A stretch of 64,000 nt of DNA from Nocardia abscessus NBRC 100374 (GTDB taxonomy: Bacteria > Actinomycetota > Actinomycetes > Mycobacteriales > Mycobacteriaceae), in contig NZ_BAFP01000099.1 in NCBI RefSeq assembly GCF_000308455.1, positions 62,001 through 126,000 of the forward strand, in the 5' to 3' direction. Positions 50,107 to 58,800 of the stretch are shown one piece after another (position 1 is the first letter of the stretch; every line of letters begins with the position of its first letter). Under the pieces are notes generated by a model that was not told the DNA's origin, made no database searches, and saw nothing but the letters and a program-made list of their open reading frames with translations. The translations under genes were made by a program, and so were the position numbers.

Positions 50107-50853
50107 TCACAGGTCGAGGAACGGGTCGAGCCCGACGGTGAGACCGGGGCGGTTCGCGATCTCCCGCACGCCGAGCAGCACGCCGGGGGCGAACGACGAG
50201 CGGTCGATCGAGTCGTGCCGGATGGTGAGGGTCTCGCCCTGGGTGCCGAACAGCACCTCCTGGTGGGCGACCAGACCGGCCAGGCGCACCGAATGCACCC
50301 GCACCCCGTCCACATCGGCGCCGCGCGCGCCCTCGAGTTCGGTGGTCGTCGCGTCGGGACTGCGGTGCAGTCCCGCCTTGTCCCTGGCCGCGGCGATCAG
50401 GCCTGCGGTGCGGTAGGCGGTGCCGGAGGGCGCGTCCGCCTTGTTGGGGTGGTGCAGTTCGATGACCTCCACCGATTCGAAGAACCGGGCGGCCTGCTCG
50501 GCGAAGCGCATGGACAGCACCGCGCCGATGGCGAAGTTCGGCGCGATCAGCACGCCGACCTCCGGGCGTCCGGCCAACGAGCCGCGCACCTCGGCCAAAC
50601 GGGACTCGTCGAACCCGGTGGTGCCGACCACCGCGTGTATGCCGTGCTCCACCAGGAACTTCAGATTCCCCATCACCACGTCCGGGTGGGTGAAGTCGAC
50701 GACCACCTGCGTATTCGCGGCGGTGAACGAATCCAGCGAATCGTCCTTGTCGACGGCGGCGACCAGTTCCAGGTCCTCCGCGGCCGTCACCGCCGCGCAG
50801 ATCGCCTGTCCGACTTTGCCACGCGCTCCGAGCACTCCGACCCGAATGGTCAC
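50107..50853 (-). CDS. dapB: 4-hydroxy-tetrahydrodipicolinate reductase
   Basis: A 248-residue NAD(P)H-dependent reductase, the step after DapA. The Rossmann motif is VGVLGARGKVGQAI. The catalytic HHPNKADAPSGTA segment holds the active His and Lys, and VVVDFTHPDV and GTTGFDE complete the fold. It starts at GTG 50853 with GAGGAGG upstream. Normally near thyX and dapA; here a 6.5-kb accessory block lies between dapB and dapA. Confidence 0.96.
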   Translation of the reverse strand: MTIRVGVLGARGKVGQAICAAVTAAEDLELVAAVDKDDSLDSFTAANTQVVVDFTHPDVVMGNLKFLVEHGIHAVVGTTGFDESRLAEVRGSLAGRPEVGVLIAPNFAIGAVLSMRFAEQAARFFESVEVIELHHPNKADAPSGTAYRTAGLIAAARDKAGLHRSPDATTTELEGARGADVDGVRVHSVRLAGLVAHQEVLFGTQGETLTIRHDSIDRSSFAPGVLLGVREIANRPGLTVGLDPFLDL

Positions 50854-50979
50854 CGCACCTCCTCGTTCCGCTTCGGTCGGGGATCAGCCTAATGGGCCCG
50901 GCCGTTCCCACTCCCTCCGCCCGCGCGGGTCGAGCACTGGCCTAGCCAGCCGCACGCAGGACACAGGCGAGGCAGCCGC

Positions 50980-51426
50980 TTACTGCGCCGGCCGTCCTGC
51001 GCCGACCTCCGCACTCGATGCGCCCGCGAGATTCGCGGCCATCCGTCGCAGCAACCGCACGGTCTCGGCGAACTGCTCGCCGGTGATTCCCTCCGCCATC
51101 TGCCGCCTGCGCCGGGCGATCCGGACGAAGGCCTCGTCGTGGGCGACGCGGCCCGTCTCGGTCAGCGACAGCACGCCTTCCTTATCGGCGACCAACCCGG
51201 TGGCAACGAGTTCGGCCAGTTCGGCGGGCCATTCGGAGTCGTCGGTCCAGAAAGTGTCGAGCGCGTCGCGGACGTCGTCGGCGCGCTGTGGGCCCTCCGC
51301 GAGCGAGTGCACGGCCTGCCAGCGCCGGCGACTGAACCCGCCCGCGGCGAGGTCTTCGTCGAAGCGCTGGTTGATCAGCCGATCGAGTTCCACGAGCCAG
51401 TACCCGATGCCGCGCTGGATGGCCAT
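50980..51426 (-). CDS. MarR-like winged-helix regulator
   Basis: A 148-residue protein with MarR layout: dimer helices at both ends and a winged helix in the middle (RQRFDEDLAAGGFSRRRWQA is cut by a short insert; ELVATGLVADKEGVLSLTETG is the wing). Similar proteins are labelled MarR or hypothetical in Nocardia. The ATG at 51426 has AGGAG upstream. Divergent from a second MarR gene over a 75-bp AT-rich gap, suggesting joint control. Confidence 0.78.
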   Translation of the reverse strand: MAIQRGIGYWLVELDRLINQRFDEDLAAGGFSRRRWQAVHSLAEGPQRADDVRDALDTFWTDDSEWPAELAELVATGLVADKEGVLSLTETGRVAHDEAFVRIARRRRQMAEGITGEQFAETVRLLRRMAANLAGASSAEVGAGRPAQ

Positions 51427-51455
51427 CACCACTCCTATATATGCATTCCAACAAG

Positions 51456-51481
51456 TACATGTAATATGACATACAAATGTC
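51456..51481. promoter_or_regulatory. Palindromic sites between the divergent MarR genes
   Basis: TACATGTA (51456-51463) is an 8-bp palindrome, and GACAT-ACAA-ATGTC (51468-51481) a perfect 5-bp inverted repeat. Both share the ACATGT theme and lie in an AT-rich island of 51430-51480. Good candidates for MarR operators overlapping both promoters. Confidence 0.55.
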
Positions 51482-51501
51482 GAGTGTGACAGAGTGAGCG
51501 A

Positions 51502-51936
51502 ATGGACGAGCACGATGCCGTCACCGTCGCCGTGGAGGCGGCGATGGTCCGGATCCGGCGCAGGCAGACGCGCGGTGCGCTGAGCGACGGCGCGGTTCCC
51601 GTGGCGGTGTTCCGTGTGCTCGACGCCGTCGCCGACGGCGCAGCGGACACGGTCGGCGCACTCGCTCCCGCACTCGGCGTCGATCAGCCGAGGGCGAGTC
51701 GGTTGGTGGCCCAGGCCGTCTCCTCCGGCCTGCTGGAACGCGTCGCCGATCAGCGCGACGGACGGCGTTCGGTCCTGCGCCTGACCGCCGCAGGGCGCCG
51801 AGCCGTGGCCGAGGCCGCGGCACGCAGGCGCACCGCCATGGCCGCCGCGATGGCGGACTGGACGCCCGCCGAGCGCGCCGACTTCGCTCGCCTCCTCGAA
51901 AGATTCGTCGAGAAGATGGACCGGCCCGCCGAGTGA
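51502..51936 (+). CDS. MarR-family transcriptional regulator
   Basis: A 144-residue MarR regulator: QTRGALSDG, DTVGALAPALGVDQPRASRL is the recognition helix region, and LERVADQRDGRRSVLRLTAAG is the wing. A broken paralogue of its N-terminal half lies at 1-241 on the other strand. Divergent from the MarR-like gene at 50980. No cysteine sensor; ligand unknown. Confidence 0.9.
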   Translation: MDEHDAVTVAVEAAMVRIRRRQTRGALSDGAVPVAVFRVLDAVADGAADTVGALAPALGVDQPRASRLVAQAVSSGLLERVADQRDGRRSVLRLTAAGRRAVAEAAARRRTAMAAAMADWTPAERADFARLLERFVEKMDRPAE

Positions 51937-52002
51937 GTCGGTCCGGGTGCCCAGGGCTCACCGGTTGCGCGGCAGTCCTCGGCGACGACCGGCCGGGGCG
52001 GA

Positions 52003-53115
52003 TCAGTCGAAGACGATGACCTGGCGCAAGGCGTGGCCCGCGGCGAGTTCGTCCATGGCGCGGTTGATTTCGTCGAGACCGATGTGCGCCGAGATGAGCC
52101 GCTCCACCGGCAGCCGACCCGCGCGCCACATGCGGACGTACTCGGGAATGTCCCGGGACGGCACGGCCGAGCCGAGGTAGCTGCCGACGATGGAACGCCC
52201 TTGGGCGACCAAGGCCAAGGGCGAGATAGCTGCGCGGGCATCGGGAGCGGGCAATCCGACGGTCACCGTCGTGCCACCGGGCGCGGTCGCGGCGACGGCG
52301 GTCTCGAAGGCACGGACATTGCCCGCGGCCTCGACCACCACCTCCGCCTGCACGCCCAGCTCGGCGACCTCGGCCGGGGTGTATGCGGCGTGAACACCCA
52401 ATTCCCGTGCGAGTGTGAGCTTTTCCGGCACAGTGTCGACCGCGATCACCTCGTGTCCCTCCGCGGCGAGCGACACCGCGACCAGCACCGCCGCCATACC
52501 GACGCCGCCGAGACCGACGACCATGATCCGGTCCCCCGTTCCCGGTCGCGCCGAATTCATCAGGGCGCCACCACCGGTCAGCACCGCGCAGCCGAGGACG
52601 GCCGCGACCTCCGGGGGCACGTCGTCGTCGACGGGGACCACCGACCGGCGATCCACCACCGCGTGCGTGGCGAAAGCGGAAACGCCCAGATGATGGTGCA
52701 CCTCGGCTCCCGCACGGGACAATCGCCGCCCGCCGTTGAGCAATTCGCCCGCGTTGTTGGCGACGCTGCCGGGCACACAGGGTGTGCGACCGTCGGTCGC
52801 GCAACCCGCGCATTCGCCGCAGCGGGGCAGGAAGGTCATGACCACGCGCTGCCCGACCGCGATGTCGCCGTCACCGGGACCGACCGCCTCCACCCGCCCC
52901 GCGGCTTCGTGGCCCAGCAGCATGGGCACCGGACGCACCCGGTTGCCGTCCACCACGGACAGGTCCGAGTGGCACAGCCCCGCCGCCTCGATCCGGACCA
53001 GCAGTTCGCCCGGCCCCGGCGCGTGCAGCTCGAGATCGCATACGGTGATCGGCGCCGATTCGGCGAACGGCGCCGGTGCCGCGATCCGCTCCAGGACTGC
53101 TCCACGAATCTTCAT
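52003..53115 (-). CDS. Zinc-dependent medium-chain alcohol dehydrogenase
   Basis: A 370-residue MDR dehydrogenase. The catalytic zinc is bound by Cys in AAGLCHSDLS and His-Glu in LGHEAAGRV. The structural zinc uses the four-Cys lobe CGECAGCATDGRTPC. The NAD fold is VGLGGVGMAAVLV. The set-up matches class III / NDMA- or mycothiol-type alcohol dehydrogenases, but the cofactor cannot be fixed. Starts at ATG 53115. Confidence 0.9.
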   Translation of the reverse strand: MKIRGAVLERIAAPAPFAESAPITVCDLELHAPGPGELLVRIEAAGLCHSDLSVVDGNRVRPVPMLLGHEAAGRVEAVGPGDGDIAVGQRVVMTFLPRCGECAGCATDGRTPCVPGSVANNAGELLNGGRRLSRAGAEVHHHLGVSAFATHAVVDRRSVVPVDDDVPPEVAAVLGCAVLTGGGALMNSARPGTGDRIMVVGLGGVGMAAVLVAVSLAAEGHEVIAVDTVPEKLTLARELGVHAAYTPAEVAELGVQAEVVVEAAGNVRAFETAVAATAPGGTTVTVGLPAPDARAAISPLALVAQGRSIVGSYLGSAVPSRDIPEYVRMWRAGRLPVERLISAHIGLDEINRAMDELAAGHALRQVIVFD

Positions 53116-53275
53116 TCCGCCGACGCTACCGTCCGCACCGGTTCGGGCACATCCATTCCGGGACTGGCGCAGGCCGCGGACCGGTGTTAAGTTGGCCGAC
53201 CGTGACGGTGCTCCCGTTGGCCGCCTTGTACCGAGCCCGGGGTCGGGATCGTCACGCACCAGAGGAGAAATTCCA

Positions 53276-53665
53276 CTGTCCGTACGATTCGATCACACCA
53301 TTGCCGGTTGCCACGACCACCGAGTATCCGCCGCATTCTGGGCGGACATCCTGGGACTGGAAGTCGGAACGCAATGGGGACCGTTCATTCCGCTCTCGCT
53401 ACCCGATGGCGGCACCTTCGACTTCGCGAACGTCCCGCCGCAGGTCACCGAGATCCAGCCCCAGCATTACGCGTTCTTGGTCTCCGAGGCCGAATTCGAC
53501 GCCGCCTACGCCAAGATCCAGGGCGAGCGCCTCGACCACTGGGCCGATCCGCAGCAGCAGCGGCCCGGCGAGATCAACCACAACGACGGCGGTCGCGGCG
53601 TGTACTTCCTCGACCCCAGCGGTCACTTCCTGGAGTTGATCACCGTTCCGTACGGCGGCTGGTGA
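53276..53665 (+). CDS. VOC-family protein with a probable CTG start
   Basis: A 129-residue glyoxalase-fold protein. VRFDHTIAGCHDHRVSAAFW opens it; HYAFLVSE and HFLELITVPYG supply the likely His and Glu metal ligands. No ATG, GTG or TTG lies near the 5' end in frame. AGAGGAG at 53261-53267 sits eight bases before CTG 53276 (CTG TCC GTA CGA), making CTG the best start. Function unknown. Confidence 0.8.
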   Translation: MSVRFDHTIAGCHDHRVSAAFWADILGLEVGTQWGPFIPLSLPDGGTFDFANVPPQVTEIQPQHYAFLVSEAEFDAAYAKIQGERLDHWADPQQQRPGEINHNDGGRGVYFLDPSGHFLELITVPYGGW

Positions 53666-53729
53666 TCCGGCTGCCGTTCTATAGCCGGAGATTCCGGCAC
53701 CGGCGCTGACGAACGGCCGCGGGCGTACG

Positions 53730-54131
53730 ATGCCGCGAATGGGTGTCGATCTGGTCGACGCGGTCGAGCGGTTGCACGCCGACCTCGCGACATGGCTGGG
53801 CTCGCAAGCGCAGACCGAGGTGTTCGAGCGGTTCGCGGCGGCGCAGCACGAGCGGTTCAGCATGGTGACGACCGGCGGCGAAGTGCTGGGGCGCAGTGCG
53901 CTGATCACGAGGCTGCGTGGCGCGCGTAACGCCGTGCCGGGGTTGTCCATCGAGGTCTCGGACGTCGAGGAACTGCTGCGGTCCGGCGGCGTAGCGGTCG
54001 TGCGCTTCCTGGAGACGCACCGGGCGGCCGGAAACGTCACTCGACGCCGCGTGACGGCCGTGCTGACCACCGACGACCCCGAGGGAGTCCGCTGGCTGAC
54101 GGTGCACGAAACCGAGGCCGCACCGGCCTGA
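53730..54131 (+). CDS. NTF2-like (DUF4440-type) protein
   Basis: A 133-residue single-domain protein (FERFAAAQHERFSMVTTGGEV, VRFLETHRAAGNVTRRRVTA) of the cone-shaped NTF2 fold. Binds a small molecule at most; no catalytic residues can be named. ATG 53730 or 53739; the ribosome site is weak. Sits 64 bp after the VOC gene on the same strand. Confidence 0.7.
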   Translation: MPRMGVDLVDAVERLHADLATWLGSQAQTEVFERFAAAQHERFSMVTTGGEVLGRSALITRLRGARNAVPGLSIEVSDVEELLRSGGVAVVRFLETHRAAGNVTRRRVTAVLTTDDPEGVRWLTVHETEAAPA

Positions 54132-54279
54132 GCATTCCCAGCACGGGGGACCTTCGAGCGGTGCCCATGTCCCGGACAATTCCTGTCTGAATGCTCGGAC
54201 TCGGCGGCGGCACGCCTGCTGTGCGCCGAACGTGCGATCGACGGTCCGGGACGACGCGGACCCGAGGAGGTGGGAGCCG

Positions 54280-54705
54280 GTGGATCGGTGGGAACGCGAC
54301 GGGCTGCGCGCTACCAACAGCGGAATGCGCAACCAGGTGGACCACATCCTGGATGCGCTCGCCGAGCAGCGCACCCACCTGAAGGAGGTGCACGAGAAGC
54401 TGTCGGCGTTGCGATGCACGGCGGAGTCGGCGGACAAGCTGGTGGAAGTGACCGTGGACGCCGCGGGCGTCACCGTCGACGTGCGGTTCACTCCGGACGC
54501 CCTGCGCAGCACACCGGAACAGCTGGGCCGTTCGGTCACCGAAGCCTGCCAGGAGGCGGCGCGGCGGGCCCGCGAACAGCACACGGCGATCATCGCCCCG
54601 CTCACCGCCGACGCGGAAGCGATACCCGATCTACCCGATCTGGTTCCCGGTGCGCCGAGCCTGCGGGAGGTGTGGGAACTCCCGCGCCCGGACGCGGCGG
54701 GCTAG
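54280..54705 (+). CDS. YbaB/EbfC-family DNA-binding protein
   Basis: A 141-residue protein: a helical pair (HILDALAEQRTHLKEVHEKL) followed by three strands and a helix (VTVDAAGVTVDVRFTPDALR, QLGRSVTEACQEAARRAREQ), the YbaB fold, with an acidic/Pro C-terminal tail. The type is common next to ESX secretion genes in this order; none is visible here. GAGGAGG before GTG 54280 is strong; the ATG at 54232 lacks a site. Confidence 0.82.
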   Translation: MDRWERDGLRATNSGMRNQVDHILDALAEQRTHLKEVHEKLSALRCTAESADKLVEVTVDAAGVTVDVRFTPDALRSTPEQLGRSVTEACQEAARRAREQHTAIIAPLTADAEAIPDLPDLVPGAPSLREVWELPRPDAAG

Positions 54706-54721
54706 CGCGTCCGAAGCCGTG

Positions 54722-54778
54722 GTTCCTCGCCGGACGGGACGGTCCGGCCCATCCGGGCCGACTCGACCGGCGAGGAAC
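54722..54778. terminator. Nested hairpin after the YbaB gene
   Basis: GTTCCTCGCCGG (54722-54733) pairs with CCGGCGAGGAAC (54767-54778), and inside the loop CGGCCC pairs with GGGCCG. It begins 16 bp after the YbaB stop and likely ends that transcript. Confidence 0.6.
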
Positions 54779-54906
54779 TACGGCCACCCCGAGCGCAGTC
54801 GGGTGACTCGGGGTGACTCGACCGTGCGGTCCTCGAGTGTCGGCACATGGCATCTACCTCCGTTCGGGCGGGCAGCGCGGCGGCTGCCTGATGGTCGGGC
54901 GAGTGA

Positions 54907-55395
54907 TCAGGCGTAGAGCTTCGCGAGGAACGTGGTGATGTTCTCGCGCACCCGCTCGATCTTCTCCTCGGGCGTGAGGTCTTCTCGGTACCGGCTTCCG
55001 AGCGCGGGCCGCTTCTTGTTGCGCGCGTACAGCGAGCAGGCGAGATCGGTGCACATGTAGGTGCCGACCGAGTTACCCCGGCGCCCGGATTCGCCGGCTT
55101 TGTGCGCGGTCATCAGCGAGACCCCGCCGCCGGTGTGGGTGGTCAGGCAGATCGTGCACATCTGCGCCCGGCCGGTGCCGCCGGTGGGATAGCGCAGCGC
55201 GACGCCGACCAGGCGGTCCTCCTGCGGAACGACCAGGTAGCCACGCCCTGGCAAGGACGGATCGCCCCAACCCAGGAAGTCCAGGTCGTGCCAGGGCCGC
55301 TCGGCCAGGTCCCGCGGCACGGGCAGCCGCTTGGCGTCTCCTTTCGAACAGTTGACGAACGACGACCTGATGTCGCGCTCGGTGACGGGTTCCAT
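54907..55395 (-). CDS. FBP-domain (EF-G-binding, FusB-like) protein
   Basis: A 162-residue protein of the FBP family. A small N-terminal helical part (FVNCSKGDAKRLPVPRDL) leads to a treble-clef zinc domain: CTICLTTH, then MCTDLACSLYARN gives the Cys set. FusB-type proteins bind elongation factor G and free it from fusidic-acid-stalled ribosomes; relatives in actinobacteria may serve ribosome rescue generally. GAAGGAG precedes the ATG at 55395. The 474-bp gap to the polyketide synthase holds only the divergent upstream regions and an AT-rich patch near 55617-55632. Confidence 0.82.
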   Translation of the reverse strand: MEPVTERDIRSSFVNCSKGDAKRLPVPRDLAERPWHDLDFLGWGDPSLPGRGYLVVPQEDRLVGVALRYPTGGTGRAQMCTICLTTHTGGGVSLMTAHKAGESGRRGNSVGTYMCTDLACSLYARNKKRPALGSRYREDLTPEEKIERVRENITTFLAKLYA

Positions 55396-55869
55396 GATCG
55401 GATCTCCTTCGTCGATCGGTGGGCAAACCTCAGCGACGTTACGGTCCCCTCGGGGCCGGAACAACGGATTTTCTCGGTGCCGCGACCCGAATTCACGCAC
55501 CCCCTCGGCAGGTGTGGCGGGACCACGGAAGCACTGGCTTGTGTGAAATTTCTGGTTCGCATATCGGCCGAAAGTCACCGGGTGCACGTCGGATTCGATT
55601 GGTGTACGTTTCTGTTTGTAAATAATGATTAGCTGCTCAGGCGGGGCTAGTGCAGCACGTCGCGAAGGTCAGTGGTGCGCACAACGGTCGAGCATGTTGT
55701 CGTCCGTTCCGCGACGAAACAGGATGCGCCGCGTTTGTCTCGGGATCGGATCATGCCTTCGCCACCGATGACCCCCCGGCTGCCGCACAGCCTGCGCACG
55801 GCCGGAGACTGACGGCATCCGGAGCTCGGGCGCAACCGGCCATTCGACCTGTGTGAAGGAGCACTATCC

Positions 55870-58800
55870 GTGTCGGACATCGCGATCGTCGGTATCGGCT
55901 GCCGCTACGCGGGTGGCATCGACTCACCGGAGTCGTTCTGGGACTTCGTCATCGGGAAGCGCGACGCGGTCACCGAGATTCCGGCGGACCGCTGGGACAA
56001 CCGCCGCTACTATGATCCGGACCACCGCGCGCCGGGTCGCATGTACACCAAGCGCGCCGCATTCCTCACCACCGACCCGTGGGCTTTCGACCCCGACTTC
56101 TTCGGTATCTCGCCGCGCGAGGCGGCGGCCATGGATCCGCAGCAGCGACTCGTCCTGGAGGTGGCCTGGGAGGCGCTCGACGACGCGGGCATGGCGGGCC
56201 GCACCGCCGAGACCTCCGTGGGCGTCTACGTCGGAGCCTTCACCCTCGACCAGCTCGCGGTGGGGTTCACCGGCGCCGCGCTGCCGCACATCGACATGCA
56301 CTCCGCCGCGGGCGCGTCGTACACCATGCTGTCCAACCGGATCTCCTATGCACTCGACCTCGACGGTCCCAGCCTGACCGTGGACACCGCCTGCTCGTCC
56401 TCGTTGGTCGCCCTGCATCTGGCCTGCCAGGCGCTGACCAACGGCGACTGCCGGACCGCGCTGGCCGGCGGTGTGAATCTGATGCTGCAACCGGGCACTT
56501 TCATCTCGATGTGCAAGGGCGGCTTCCTCGCCGAGGACGGGCGCAGCAAGGCCTTCGGGGCGAGCGCGGACGGCTACGGTCGCGGCGAGGGCGCGGGCAT
56601 GGTGGTGCTGAAACCGCTCGCCGACGCCGAACGCGACGGCGACCGGGTCTACGCGGTACTGGCGGCGACCGGCGCCAATCAGGACGGACGCACCACCGCG
56701 ATCACGGTTCCGAACGCCGACGCGCAGGAGGCGCTGGCGAGATCGGTGTGCGCGCGAGCGGGCATCGCACCGCACGAAGTGACCTACGTGGAGGCGCACG
56801 GCACCGGGACCCCGGTGGGCGACCCGCTCGAACTGCGCGCGATCGGTCGCGCCTACGGTGCGGTCGAAGGCCGTTCGACGCCCCTCCCGGTGGGGTCGGT
56901 GAAGGCGACCCTCGGGCACACCGAAGCCGCCGCGGGCATCGCGAGCGTCATCAAATCCGCGCTGGCGATCTCGCACCGCACGCTGCCTCCGCAGGGCTGG
57001 GTCGACGACGAGCTCAACCCCGGCGTCGACTTGGACAGGTTGCGGCTGACGATTCAGCGCGAGGCCGCGGCCCCCGCATCGCATGTCGACCGGATGACGG
57101 TGGCGGTCAACGGGTTCGGCTACGGCGGCAGCAACGCGCATGCCATCCTGCGGGAACACCGGCCCGGCCCGGCCGCGGCGGCACCGCTGCCCGCGCATCG
57201 CGGCGTGCTCGCCTTGTCCGCACACAGCGAGCAGGCGGTCCGCACGGTGGCGCGTGACCTCGCCGCACTCCTGGATCGCGGCGTCGACCTCGATCATCTC
57301 GCCGCAGCGGCGTGGACCAGGCGCAAGCACCACCCATTCCGGGTGGGACTTCCGTTCACCGACGCCGCCGAGCTGGCCGCCGACCTCCGCGGTCTCGCCG
57401 CGGGTGAGGGCACGGCGCCGGTACGCGTGACCGGAAACCCTGGTGCCGGACCGGTTTTCGTGTTCACCGGCATGGGCCCCCAATGGTGGGGCATGGGTCG
57501 CGACCTGCTGGCCGCCGACCCGGTGTGCGCTGCGGCGGCCGAACGCGTCGACATCGCGTTCACCGCGCTGGCCGGGTGGTCGATTCGCGCCGAGCTGGCC
57601 CGGCCGGAGGCGCAATCCCGGGTCACCGGGACCGAACTCGCGCAGTCCGCGAATTTCCTGCTCCAGGTGGCGCTGTTCGAAACCCTTGTGGCACAGGGCA
57701 TCCGACCCGAAGCCGTCGTCGGTCACAGCGTCGGCGAAGTGTCGGCGGCGTATGTCACCGGTGTGCTGTCACTCGACGACGCGGTGGCGGTGGTCTACCA
57801 CCGCGCCCGTTTGCAGGCGACCACCGCGGGCACCGGCGGCATGCTTGCGGTCGGGCTGTCCGCCGACCAGGCCGCGCGACTGATCGGCGACGGTGTGGAG
57901 GTCGCGGCGTACAACGGCCCCGCCTCCGTAACCCTTTCCGGCGCCGCGCACCGGCTGGCCGAGATCGCCGACCAGCTCGCCGAACGCGGCGTTTTCGCGA
58001 AGCGGCTCCAAGTGGAGGCGCCGTACCACAGCGCGCTGATGGATCCGATCCTCGATGAGCTGCGCACCACCCTGGCCACCCTCACGCCGCGCGAACCGAC
58101 GATTCCACTTTTCTCGACCGTCACCGGCGCGGCGGTGACCGGCGCGGACTGGGACGCGGGCTACTGGTGTTCCAACGTCCGCGCACCTGTGCGCTTCGCC
58201 GACGCGATCCGCGCGGCGATCACCGCGGGTGGACGCGTGTTCCTGGAGATCGGTCCGCACCCGGTGCTCGGCGCGAACATTCGCGAGGTGCTGCTGCACA
58301 GCGGGAAGAAGGGCACCAGCGTGGCGACGCTCGACCGCAAGCAGCCCGACGACCACAGCATGCGCCAGGTGATCGCCGACCTGTACGCCGCGGGCGCGCT
58401 CGACGTCGGCGCGGTGATCGGCGAGACCCGCGCACCCCATCTGCCGCTGCCGAGATACCCCTGGCAGCGCGAGCGCCTGCGCGCCGACCTCCCGGAGTTC
58501 GGCAATCGACCGCACGGCACGCCCGGCGGGTACACCATGCTCGGCGACCCGAGCCCGGACCAGGAGCGGCACTGGACGGTCCAGATCGCCGCGGAGCTGC
58601 TGCCCTGGATCGACGACCACGTCATCGACGGCGCCCGGATCCTGCCCGGCACGGCCTATCTGGACGCGGCGCTGAGCGCGGCGGCCGTGGAGTTCGGCAC
58701 GCCGGATACCGGCTGCGTGGCCGCCGTCGAGCAGGTCCGCTTCGTCGCGCCGCTGGTGATCGAGCGGGGTGAGGTCCCGGTCGTGCGACTGCGAGTCGAG

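Noticed and set aside
54796..54820. Direct repeat GGGTGACTCG
   Set aside because: Only two short copies; likely chance.
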